Position numbers and translations under genes: made by a program. From Myxococcus stipitatus (GTDB taxonomy: Bacteria; Myxococcota; Myxococcia; Myxococcales; Myxococcaceae), in NCBI RefSeq assembly GCF_037414475.1, contig NZ_CP147913.1:3410001-3474000 (forward strand): 64,000 nt of DNA. Reading direction: 5' to 3'. Each line of letters starts with the position of its first letter. Position 1 is the stretch's first letter. This document shows, piece after piece, positions 51,417 through 59,821 of this stretch. Below the pieces are notes generated by a model. That model worked only from the letters and a program-made list of their open reading frames with translations, was not told the origin of the DNA and did no database searches.

Positions 51417-52427
51417 CTACGGCGAGCCGGGCGGGACACGCTCCAGCAGGGCGCCGGACCAGGTGAGGCCGCTGCCCACCACGCTCATCACCACCGCGTC
51501 GCCCAGCGAGGCGTCGTCCCAGTGCTCGCTCAGCACGCCGGGGGCCCCGGCCGCGCCCGTGTTGCCGCGCAGGTGGACGTTGTAGAGGTGGCGGGCGTCG
51601 GGCACCTCGCAGCGGCGCTGGACGGACTCCAGCATGCGCAGGTTGGCCTGGTGACCGATGAAGGTGACGTCCTCCGGGCCCTTGCCTGGATGCCGGGCGA
51701 GGTAGTGGCCGCGCAAATCCAACAAGGTCTCCCCCGAGCGGCGGATGGCGAACTTCTGCACCTCCGCCCCGTTCTGGGTGAAGTGGCCCACCCGAGGCAC
51801 CCGCACCTTGTCCGCTCCGGACGGGTCTCCCGCCAGGCGCGTCTCTGTGACACGCCAGCGGCCGGGCACTCGCGGCGACAGCACCGCCGCGGACGAGCCA
51901 TCCCCCCACAGCACCGCCGAGGAGCGGTCCGAGTAGTCCACCACGCGCGTGGAGTTGTCGATGTTGACCACCAGCACGTACTCCGGCAGCCGCTCCGGAC
52001 GCATGCCCGTGAGGAAGTGGAGCTGGGTGCAGAACGACGAGCAGGCGGACTGGAGGTCCACCGCCGGCGCGTCGATGCCCAGCTTCTCCGCCACGCGGTT
52101 GGACTCCGCCGGGATGCACTCATCCGGACTGCACCCACCGCCCACCACCAGGCCGATGTCCGACGGCTTCAACCCCGCGCGCTCCAGGGCCATGCGTGCC
52201 GCCCGGGCGCCGGTCTCCGCGTTGCTGAAGAGCGCCGCCTCCTGCGCCGCGCGCACGTCCCGGTTTCGCGTCTCCCGCAGGTATTCCAAGGGCAGCACCG
52301 TGTGCCGCGAGCGGATACCCACCCGCTCCAGAATCCAGGCGTCCGACGTCTGCAGCCCCAGCTCCTCGAGGAAGCCATTCGTCAGGAGGTTGGGGGGATG
52401 AAAGTGACCGAGCGCGTGCAAGAACAT
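51417..52427 (-). CDS. FabH-like 3-oxoacyl-ACP synthase III
   Basis: A 336-residue thiolase-fold enzyme. The catalytic triad is clear: C129 in QSACSSF, H259 in GHQAN and N289 in GNTGAAG. Typical family segments: LGLQTSDAWILERVGIRSRHTVLP at the N-terminus. No carrier-protein or other biosynthetic gene lies beside it, so it may start a special fatty acid or a secondary lipid rather than serving the core pathway. The ATG has AGAGGA upstream. Confidence 0.92.
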   Translation of the reverse strand: MFLHALGHFHPPNLLTNGFLEELGLQTSDAWILERVGIRSRHTVLPLEYLRETRNRDVRAAQEAALFSNAETGARAARMALERAGLKPSDIGLVVGGGCSPDECIPAESNRVAEKLGIDAPAVDLQSACSSFCTQLHFLTGMRPERLPEYVLVVNIDNSTRVVDYSDRSSAVLWGDGSSAAVLSPRVPGRWRVTETRLAGDPSGADKVRVPRVGHFTQNGAEVQKFAIRRSGETLLDLRGHYLARHPGKGPEDVTFIGHQANLRMLESVQRRCEVPDARHLYNVHLRGNTGAAGAPGVLSEHWDDASLGDAVVMSVVGSGLTWSGALLERVPPGSP

Positions 52428-52570
52428 GTGATTCCTCTAACCGTTCACCCTGCCCATTCTCTGTCAGCGACCTGTCACGCCCGCGGCGCTCCGCAAGGCA
52501 GCCCCCGCTGCGTGCGGAGCGCCGGACAAACCCATCCCTCTCTCCCTTCATTTCATGACGCACCGTGTCG

Positions 52571-53464
52571 TCACTTCTTGGGGGCGCGCGGCAGGGGCTT
52601 GGACGTGACGAGGACGCGCATGTCGCCCGTGCCCTGCACCTCCATGCCCCGCTCGAGCAGCGCCGCCCGGGGGATGAGCTGGACGGGCCCACCCAGGGAC
52701 ATCTCGGTGACGACGGTGCCCTCCGCCAGGACGTGGATGAACCCCTCGGGGCGAATCTCCATCGAGACGGGGGCCTCCGCCCCATCGGTGGCCACGAGCC
52801 GGGTCGACACGCCGAAGACCCCCATGAGCCCGCGAGCGTCCTCGCGAATCTCCGTCAACTGGATGCGGGTGTCCGTGTAGCGCATGCCCTTGGCGGCGGT
52901 GCGCTGGAGCTCCTTCTCGAACGCCTCGGCCAGGGCCTCCATGCTGTCACCCACCTGGACGGGCCTGGTGGGAAACGCCGCGACGAGGGGGTCCGCCCGG
53001 CCCAGGGACGTATGCCCCGCGCGCACCTTCGCCTGCTCCTCGTCCGACACGGGCTTGCCTTGAGGGGTGGTCACCACGACGAGGCCCTTCTTGAACTCGG
53101 CGACATACGTCTTCTTGCTGACGGGGGACGGCGTGCGCTGCTCCTTGCCCTCCACCATCTTCACCTCGTCCATCTCGCCGTAGGCGACCTGCGCTCGCGT
53201 CACGGCACGCCCCTTCACCGCGAGCACCGTGTAGACCTTGCTCTCGAGCACCACGGTGTTCGCGACGATGGGTATCGGCTCCTTGTTCGGAACGGTGGCC
53301 TTGAAATCGAAGGCCATCTCCATGCGCGTCTGGTGCTCCTCGCGCGCGCCCACCCCGGGCGCCTTCTGGGTGAAGCGAATCGTCCGAGCCTCCGGCTCCG
53401 CCCCCAAGACGACCGGAGAGACCAGCCACCCCATCACGACGACCCACGGCAATAAATGGCGCAT
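52571..53464 (-). CDS. Secreted protein of unknown function (paralogue A)
   Basis: A 297-residue protein with a signal peptide (HLLPWVVVMGWLVSPVVLGAE). Mature part beta-rich with no family I recognise: TIRFTQKAPGVGAREEHQTRMEMAFDF, FPTRPVQVGDSMEALAEAFEKEL, MGVFGVSTRLVA. It is clearly homologous to the next gene on the same strand (53566-54468): shared TIRFTxKAPxVG, GKPVS, VSTxL and GGPV segments in the same order. Start ATG 53464 has GAGAGG upstream. Probably periplasmic. Confidence 0.8.
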   Translation of the reverse strand: MRHLLPWVVVMGWLVSPVVLGAEPEARTIRFTQKAPGVGAREEHQTRMEMAFDFKATVPNKEPIPIVANTVVLESKVYTVLAVKGRAVTRAQVAYGEMDEVKMVEGKEQRTPSPVSKKTYVAEFKKGLVVVTTPQGKPVSDEEQAKVRAGHTSLGRADPLVAAFPTRPVQVGDSMEALAEAFEKELQRTAAKGMRYTDTRIQLTEIREDARGLMGVFGVSTRLVATDGAEAPVSMEIRPEGFIHVLAEGTVVTEMSLGGPVQLIPRAALLERGMEVQGTGDMRVLVTSKPLPRAPKK

Positions 53465-53565
53465 GTATTTCCCTCTCATCACAATCGGTTGATGGCCCTG
53501 GGACGTCCATTGATGGAAGTGCAGCCTCCGCGGCAATGAATGGCATGCACGGCGTTGGCGTCCCG

Positions 53566-54468
53566 TCAGTTCTTGCCGGGCGCGGCTGGCACGGGCCTCA
53601 CCGTGAGATTCATTCGCATGGAGCCCTTTCCATGAATCTCCACGCCCGCCTCGCGGGCCGCGTCGGTCATGACGAGCTTCACCGGGCCGCCCATGGACAC
53701 GTCGGTGAGGACGGTGCCATCCGCGAGGATGTTCAGGGTCCCCAGGACGCGCATCTCGATGGAGAGGGGCGCATCCTCTTCCCCGATGGGCGCCAAGAGG
53801 AGGGTGGAGACGGCGAGAACCCCCATGGGCCCTCGGGGGTCCTGGCGAATCTCCGCCAGGTGGATGCGGGTGTCCTGGTACGTCACCTCGTCGGTGGCGG
53901 AGTCCTGGAGCTGCTCCTCGAAGACCTTGGCCACCGCCTCCAGGCTGTCACCCACCTGGAGGGGCGTGGAGGGGAAGGCGGCGACAAAGGCGTCTTCCTC
54001 GCCCAGTCCCACCAGGTCCTTGAGGACCTGCGCCTTCTCTTCGCTCGACACGGGCTTGCCTTGGGCCTGGGTCACCCGGATGGTTCCCTTCTTGACCTCG
54101 GCCTCGTAGGCCTTCTGGCTGACGGGGGACACCTCACGCGTCTGCTTGCCACCGCCCACCGACCCCATCTCCACCACGTCACCATAGGTGATGCGCATGC
54201 GCGTCTCGACGCCTCCCTTCGTCGCGAGCACCGTGAGGAGCATGCTGTCGAGATTCTGGGAGGTCATGACGACGGGCGTCGGCTCCGAGTCCGGAATCAC
54301 CACCCGGAAGTCGAGCGACATCTCCATGCGCGACCGGTGCTCCGCGCTCTCACCGACGACAGGCGCCTTCCTCGTGAAGCGAATCGTCCCGGCGCGCGGC
54401 TCGTCCCCCCGGGCCACCGCGGACAGACCCAACCCCATCACAACAATCCAAGACCTCAGCTGGTGCAT
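53566..54468 (-). CDS. Secreted protein of unknown function (paralogue B)
   Basis: The 300-residue product has a signal peptide (RSWIVVMGLGLSAVARG) and the same mature architecture as its neighbour paralogue: TIRFTRKAPVVGESAEHRSRMEMSLDF, FPSTPLQVGDSLEAVAKVFEEQL, MGVLAVSTLLLA. Start ATG 54468 has GAGGGG about 7 bases upstream. The pair probably arose by tandem duplication. Sequence divergence is considerable, so the duplication is not recent. No known domain. Confidence 0.8.
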   Translation of the reverse strand: MHQLRSWIVVMGLGLSAVARGDEPRAGTIRFTRKAPVVGESAEHRSRMEMSLDFRVVIPDSEPTPVVMTSQNLDSMLLTVLATKGGVETRMRITYGDVVEMGSVGGGKQTREVSPVSQKAYEAEVKKGTIRVTQAQGKPVSSEEKAQVLKDLVGLGEEDAFVAAFPSTPLQVGDSLEAVAKVFEEQLQDSATDEVTYQDTRIHLAEIRQDPRGPMGVLAVSTLLLAPIGEEDAPLSIEMRVLGTLNILADGTVLTDVSMGGPVKLVMTDAAREAGVEIHGKGSMRMNLTVRPVPAAPGKN

Positions 54469-54574
54469 GTCTTCCCCTCTCACCTCAATCCTTTCATGGC
54501 GCCGACATGCTCGGCAGTGAAAAGAAGGAGGCCTCACGGACTCCTCGCGCCATGGGCGCGATAGAGTGCCGCGC

Positions 54575-56797
54575 ATGAGCGCCACGGACACGTCCCGGGT
54601 CCATTTCCGCACGTGCAACCTGTGCGAGGCCATGTGTGGCCTTCGCATCGAGCTGAAGGGTGAGCGCATCACCTCCATCCGGGGAGATGAAGAAGACCCG
54701 TTCAGCCGAGGTCACGTCTGCCCCAAGGCGCTGGCGCTCAAGGATTTGCACGAGGACCCGGACCGGCTGCGCCACCCCATGCGGCGCACGGCGACGGGCT
54801 GGGAGCAGGTGTCCTGGGAGGAGGCGCTGGACGAGGCCGCGCGCAAGCTGCACTCGGTGCAGAAGACGTACGGGAACGACGCGGTGGCCTCGTACCTGGG
54901 CAATCCCAACGTGCACAACCTGGGCAACATGGTGTTCGCGCCCATGCTGGTGCGCACGCTGCGCTCGCGAAACCGCTTCTCCGCGACGTCGGTGGACCAA
55001 CTGCCGCACCACCTCGTCGCCTACGCCATGTTCGGCCACCAGTTGCTGCTGCCCATCCCGGACCTGGACCACACCCGGCTCCTGCTGGTGCTGGGGGCCA
55101 ATCCGCTCGCGTCCAACGGCAGCTTGATGACGGCGCCGGACATCCGCGCGCGGCTGCGAGCCATCCAGGAGCGCGGCGGCAAGCTCATCGTCGTGGACCC
55201 GCGCCGCACGGAGACGGCCGCCATCGCCGACACCCACGTCTTCATCCGCCCCGGCACCGACGCGCTCCTGCTCCTGGCCCTGGTGCACGTGGTCCTGGTG
55301 GAAGAGCCGCCGCGCCCCCATCACCTGAGCACGCGGCTGGAGGGGCTGGAGACGGTGCGGGAGCTCGTCCGCGACTTCCCACCCGAGCGCGCCGCACGGC
55401 ACACGGGTGTCCCCGCGGAGGTGGTGCGCACGCTCGCGCGCGACTTCATCGCGTCGGAGAGCGCGGTCTGCTACGGGCGCATGGGCCTGTCCACCCAGCC
55501 CTTCGGCACGCTGTGCCAGTGGCTCATCAACGTCCTCAACATCGCGACGGGCAACCTGGACCGGCGCGGCGGCGCCATGTTCACCCAGCCCGCGTTCGAC
55601 ATCGTCGGAGGTCCTCGCGCGATGGGGCTGGGCCGGGGCAGCCTGGGCCGCTGGAAGAGCCGCGTGCGAGGGCTGCCGGAGTTCGGCGGCGAGTTGCCCT
55701 CCGCCGTCATGGCGGAGGAGATGCTCACGCCAGGCGAGGGGCGCATCCACGCGCTCATCACGCTGGCCGGCAACCCCGTGCTGTCCACGCCCAACGGCGC
55801 GCAACTGGAGCGCGCGCTCGCGGGCCTCGACTTCATGGTGAGCCTGGACCCGTACCTCAACGAGACGACGCGCCACGCGCACCTCATCCTCCCGCCCGTC
55901 TCGCCGCTGGAGCGCGGCCACTACGACGTGGCCTTCCACGTCCTGGCCGTGCGCAACACCGCCAAGTACTCGCCGCCGCTCTTCCAGCCCGCGCCCGGTG
56001 CACACGCGGACTGGGAGACCACGCTCGAGCTTCAACACCGGTTGCAGAACCTGCGGCGAGGCCGTCCTTCGTTGAGGCAGACACTGCTGCACCAGACGCT
56101 GCGGCGGATGGGGCCGGAGCGGCTGTTGGACCTCGGGCTGCGCCTGGGGCCTCACGGCGCCCGCTTCAATCCCCTGCGCAAGGGCCTGTCGCTCTCGGCG
56201 CTACGCGAGTCACCGCACGGCATCGACCTGGGCCCCCTCCAGCCCTGTCTGCCGGGCCGGCTCCAGACAAAGGACCGCCGCGTGCACCTGGCCCCCGAGG
56301 TCCTGACGGCGGACCTGCGCCGGCTGCGCGACACCTTCCCGGAGCACAGCGCGCCCGAGCCCGTGGCGGGAGACGAGCCCCTGCTGCTCATCGGCCGCCG
56401 CCACCTGCGCGACAACAACTCCTGGATGCACAACGTGCAGGGGCTGGTGAAGGGCAAGCCGCGCTGCACGCTGATGATGCACCCCGAGGACGCGTCGAAG
56501 CTGGGGCTCGCCGAGGGGATGAACGCCGTGGTCACCTCACGCGTGGGCGAGGTGACGGTGCCCGTCGCGGTGACGGGCGACATCATGCCGGGCGTGGTGA
56601 GCCTGCCTCACGGCTACGGGCACCGGCGCCAGGGCACGGGCCAGCGCATCGCCGCCGAGCACGCGGGCATCAGCACCAATGACCTCACGGACGAGCTCGC
56701 CGTGGACGCGCCCAGCGGCAACGCGGCCTTCAACGGTACACCGGTGCGGGTGAGGCCGGCCGAGGCGCCGCCGGAAGCCTCCACACCAGCGGCGTGA
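54575..56797 (+). CDS. Molybdopterin oxidoreductase (DMSO-reductase/FDH family)
   Basis: The product has about 740 residues and no Tat or Sec signal, so it is cytoplasmic. N-terminal Cys at CNLCEAMC and HVCPKA coordinate a [4Fe-4S] cluster. The molybdopterin domains follow: YLGNPNVHNLGNM, LLVLGANPLASNGSLMTAPDIR, GGKLIVVDPRRTETAAIADTHVFIRPGTDALLL, and in the C-terminal domain DNNSWMHN, MHPEDASKLGLAEG and SLPHGYGH. It needs Mo-bis-MGD. No electron-transfer partner is encoded nearby, so the redox pair is not predictable. ATG 54575 is chosen over a GTG nine bases upstream. It overlaps the convergent membrane-protein gene by 68 bases. Confidence 0.9.
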   Translation: MSATDTSRVHFRTCNLCEAMCGLRIELKGERITSIRGDEEDPFSRGHVCPKALALKDLHEDPDRLRHPMRRTATGWEQVSWEEALDEAARKLHSVQKTYGNDAVASYLGNPNVHNLGNMVFAPMLVRTLRSRNRFSATSVDQLPHHLVAYAMFGHQLLLPIPDLDHTRLLLVLGANPLASNGSLMTAPDIRARLRAIQERGGKLIVVDPRRTETAAIADTHVFIRPGTDALLLLALVHVVLVEEPPRPHHLSTRLEGLETVRELVRDFPPERAARHTGVPAEVVRTLARDFIASESAVCYGRMGLSTQPFGTLCQWLINVLNIATGNLDRRGGAMFTQPAFDIVGGPRAMGLGRGSLGRWKSRVRGLPEFGGELPSAVMAEEMLTPGEGRIHALITLAGNPVLSTPNGAQLERALAGLDFMVSLDPYLNETTRHAHLILPPVSPLERGHYDVAFHVLAVRNTAKYSPPLFQPAPGAHADWETTLELQHRLQNLRRGRPSLRQTLLHQTLRRMGPERLLDLGLRLGPHGARFNPLRKGLSLSALRESPHGIDLGPLQPCLPGRLQTKDRRVHLAPEVLTADLRRLRDTFPEHSAPEPVAGDEPLLLIGRRHLRDNNSWMHNVQGLVKGKPRCTLMMHPEDASKLGLAEGMNAVVTSRVGEVTVPVAVTGDIMPGVVSLPHGYGHRRQGTGQRIAAEHAGISTNDLTDELAVDAPSGNAAFNGTPVRVRPAEAPPEASTPAA

Positions 56798-57782
56798 GCG
56801 CCCCCGCCGCGACGAAGACGAGCTGCACCAGGTGATTGAGGAGCGCCACGGACATGGCGCGCGCGGCGGTGGTGTCCAGCACCCCCGCCGCCAGGGCGAA
56901 GGCTCCGTCGCTCACCCCCACCTGCCCCGGCACCAGCGAGCCCACCGCCAGCGCGCACAGGTAGAGCCCTTGCGAGAACAGCGCCTGCACCACGGACGTG
57001 TCGATGCCCACCGCGTGCGTGAGCACCGCGTACTGGGCCACCTGGAGGCCTCGGCTGCACAGGAACGCCAGCATGGGTCCCCACGGCAGGAGCGCGCCAT
57101 GGCACGCCGTCTCGCGGAACTGCTCCGTGTGGCGGGCCATGCGCTGGGAGCGGCGCGCCAGCCAGGAGCAGGGACGGCGTGCCCTCATGCACGCGCGCAT
57201 CCCCGCGGAGGCGCCCACCAGCAGCACGCCATGGCCCACCATCGCCAGGGTGAAGGCGGACCAGTCCGTCAGCAGATAGGACGCCGCCGCGCAGGGAAAG
57301 GAGATGAGGCCGCCCGCCGCCAGCGAGGCCGCCTGGGACGTGGCCGCCGCCGCCGTCGCCGTGGCGCCGCCCATGTGTGGGGACAGGAGCGCGGCCTTGG
57401 TGGCCTCCGCCGCCGCGCGGCCCGCGGGCGCCATGCTGGACACCGCGGTGCCGATGAGCTGGGCGCGCGCCAGCTGTCTCCAGGGGACATGCTCCGCCCT
57501 GGCGCCATACGCGGACCGGGTGGCGAGCGCGTCCAACGTCTGGCGCCCCACCTCCAGGAGCGCCACCCACGGCAGCCACGGCGCCGCGCCCAGCAGGACC
57601 TGGCCCAACTCCCGCGGGCCCACCCTGCGAATCAGGAGCACCAGCATGCCCAGCCCCATCATCGCGAACAGGGGTCTGAGCCATCCCGCCACCCGCCGCC
57701 GCCAGGGCACCCCCACCGGCTGCGCCACCACCGCGGTCTCCATCGGCCGACCCAGGGACATGTCCCCGCGCACGTTGTTCAC
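56730..57782 (-). CDS. Lysylphosphatidylglycerol synthase transmembrane-domain protein
   Basis: A product of about 350 residues, nearly all membrane: hydrophobic helices such as LRPLFAMMGLGMLVLLI, PWLPWVALLEVG, AASLAAGGLISFPCAAASYLL, FTLAMVGHGVLLVGASAGM, LYLCALAVGSLVPGQVGVSDGAFALAAGVL and ALLNHLVQLVFVAAGAL. These fit the LPG-synthase_TM (UPF0104) flippase-like fold. The cytosolic synthase domain is absent, so it may be only a lipid transporter. GTG 57782 has AGGAGG 5 bases upstream. It overlaps the convergent oxidoreductase gene at its 3' end by 68 bases. Confidence 0.82.
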   Translation of the reverse strand: MNNVRGDMSLGRPMETAVVAQPVGVPWRRRVAGWLRPLFAMMGLGMLVLLIRRVGPRELGQVLLGAAPWLPWVALLEVGRQTLDALATRSAYGARAEHVPWRQLARAQLIGTAVSSMAPAGRAAAEATKAALLSPHMGGATATAAAATSQAASLAAGGLISFPCAAASYLLTDWSAFTLAMVGHGVLLVGASAGMRACMRARRPCSWLARRSQRMARHTEQFRETACHGALLPWGPMLAFLCSRGLQVAQYAVLTHAVGIDTSVVQALFSQGLYLCALAVGSLVPGQVGVSDGAFALAAGVLDTTAARAMSVALLNHLVQLVFVAAGALTPLVWRLPAAPRPASPAPVYR

Positions 57783-58020
57783 CGTCGCCTCCTCGCCGCC
57801 CAGCCACCGTGGAAGGTGAACAGCCTCCGCGCGGAAGGCGAGGGTCGCCCGCCGCCCGCTGGCTCGCGCGCATCCCGCTCGCGTCGGGCGGTGGACATCC
57901 GGGGCCGCTCGCCCCACCCCCAGGCGCGAGTTGTCGAGATGGACCCCGACGTGAGGGCTCGGCTCCGGCGGCGAAGGCCGCTAGGGTGGCGCCCGGTCTT
58001 CCCACGCACTGGAGCGACAC

Positions 58021-59007
58021 ATGAAAGCGGTCCGGTTCTCGAAGTTCGGGCATCCGTTGAAGGTGGTGGAGGTGGTGGAGGAGCCCGACGCGGAGCTCAA
58101 GCCCGGCGAGGCCCGGCTGGAGGTGCTGGCCACGCCCATCAACCCCTCGGACGTCCTCACCCTCTCGGGTCAATACGGCTCGCTGCCCAAGCTGCCCGCG
58201 GTCCCCGGCAACGAGGGCGTGGGCCGCGTCATCGAGGTGAAGGACTCCACCTCCGTGCGCGTGGGAGACCTGGTGTTCCTGCCCCTGGGCGCGGGCACGT
58301 GGCGCACGCGGCTGGTGACGCCCGCGGCGGAGCTGCTCGTGGTACCGCCGGGCACCGACGTGAAGCAGGCGTCCATGTTGTTCATCAACCCGCCCACCGC
58401 CGACATCCTCCTGCGCGAGTTCGTGTCCCTCCAGCCCGGCGAGTGGGTGCTCCAGAACGCGGCCAACTCCGCGGTGGGCCGCTACCTCATCACCCTGGCG
58501 AAGCTTTCGGGCTACAAGACGCTCAACGTGGTGCGCCGCGAGGAGCTGGCCACGGAGCTCACCGAGCTGGGCGCGGACGTCGTGCTGACGGACACGGACG
58601 AGTTGCCCAAGCGCGTGCGCGAGGCGACGGGCGGCGCCAAGGTGCGGCTGGCCATCGACGCGGTGGGGGGAGACTCCACGCGGCGGCTCGGTGATTCGCT
58701 GGCCTCGGGAGGCACGGTGGTCAACTACGGCGTCATGTCCGGCAAGGGCCCCAAGCTGTCGGCGGAGGCCTCCATCTTCAAGGACATCACCCTGCGCGGC
58801 TTCTGGCTGGTGCTATGGCTCAAGCGCGCCTCGCGCGAGCAGCAGCGCGAGACGTTCGGCCGGCTGGCGAAGCTGATGACGGACGGCACGCTGAGGGCGC
58901 CCGTGGAGGGCACCTTCTCGCTGGACGCCATCCAGGACGCGCTCGCGCGCTCGATGGAAGGTGGCCGTGGCGGCAAGGTGCTGCTCACGCCCAACGGACC
59001 GGTCTGA
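58021..59007 (+). CDS. MDR-family 2-enoyl thioester/quinone reductase (MECR-like)
   Basis: A 328-residue medium-chain dehydrogenase/reductase without the catalytic zinc residues. Typical segments: [61 protein letters not shown] (NADPH site), and GWLVLWLKR-like [26 protein letters not shown]. The layout is that of trans-2-enoyl-CoA reductases in fatty-acid metabolism. The next gene, an SDR, begins 25 bases after the stop with a perfect AGGAGG, so the pair may work together on a lipid intermediate. Confidence 0.9.
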   Translation: MKAVRFSKFGHPLKVVEVVEEPDAELKPGEARLEVLATPINPSDVLTLSGQYGSLPKLPAVPGNEGVGRVIEVKDSTSVRVGDLVFLPLGAGTWRTRLVTPAAELLVVPPGTDVKQASMLFINPPTADILLREFVSLQPGEWVLQNAANSAVGRYLITLAKLSGYKTLNVVRREELATELTELGADVVLTDTDELPKRVREATGGAKVRLAIDAVGGDSTRRLGDSLASGGTVVNYGVMSGKGPKLSAEASIFKDITLRGFWLVLWLKRASREQQRETFGRLAKLMTDGTLRAPVEGTFSLDAIQDALARSMEGGRGGKVLLTPNGPV

Positions 59008-59032
59008 CCGACACACCCCAGGAGGCACCCTC

Positions 59033-59803
59033 ATGAAACGCGTGGAAGGCAAGGTGGCACTGATTACGGGCGCGGCGGGCGGGCTGGGCAGCGCGGCGGC
59101 GCGGATGCTCGCGCGCGAGGGCGCACGAGTCGTCGTGACGGACCGGGCCGCGCAGGAGGCGGCGGGACGCGCGGTGGCGGCGTCGCTGGGTGACGGCCAG
59201 GGGATGTTCCTCGCGCTGGACGTCACGCGCGAGGAGGACTGGGTCCGCGCCATGGAGGCGACGCAGGAGCGCTTCGGCCGGTTGGACGTGCTCGTCAACA
59301 ACGCGGGCATGGGTGTCCCCAAGGACGTGGAGAACCTCTCCCTGGAGGAGTGGCGGCTGGTGCACGCCGTCAACCTGGACGGCACGTTCCTGGGCTGCAA
59401 GCACGGCATCCGCGCCATGCGCCAGTGCGGCGCGCGAGGCTCCATCATCAACGTCTCCTCGCAGGCGGGCCTCGTGGGAGTGCCTCCGCTCGCGGCCTAC
59501 GCCACCGCGAAGGGCGCCGTGCGCATGTTCACCAAGACGGTGGCGCTGCACTGCGCGGAGAAGGGCTACGGCATCCGCTGCAACTCCGTCCACCCCACCT
59601 TCATCGAGACGAACATGGTGAAGGCGCTGATGGACGCCACCGGCACGCCGGACCTCGCGCGGGAGGGCATGCGCCGCTCGATTCCGTTGGGCTCGATGGG
59701 TGAACCGGACGACGTCGCCCACGCCATCGTCTACCTCGCCTCGGATGAGTCGAAGCTGATGACCGGCGCGGAGTTCGTGCTCGACGGAGGTTCCACCGCC
59801 TAG
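59033..59803 (+). CDS. Short-chain dehydrogenase/reductase
   Basis: A 256-residue classical [11 protein letters not shown] (residues 13-20), NNAG, the catalytic Ser in INVSSQAG, Tyr and Lys in YATAK, and the C-terminal [21 protein letters not shown]. It most resembles cyclopentanol/3alpha-hydroxysteroid-type SDRs, NAD(P)-dependent. The start has AGGAGG 7 bases upstream. Follows the MDR reductase gene and probably belongs to the same operon. Confidence 0.93.
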   Translation: MKRVEGKVALITGAAGGLGSAAARMLAREGARVVVTDRAAQEAAGRAVAASLGDGQGMFLALDVTREEDWVRAMEATQERFGRLDVLVNNAGMGVPKDVENLSLEEWRLVHAVNLDGTFLGCKHGIRAMRQCGARGSIINVSSQAGLVGVPPLAAYATAKGAVRMFTKTVALHCAEKGYGIRCNSVHPTFIETNMVKALMDATGTPDLAREGMRRSIPLGSMGEPDDVAHAIVYLASDESKLMTGAEFVLDGGSTA

Positions 59804-59821
59804 CCACCGTCCCAGGGCGCG

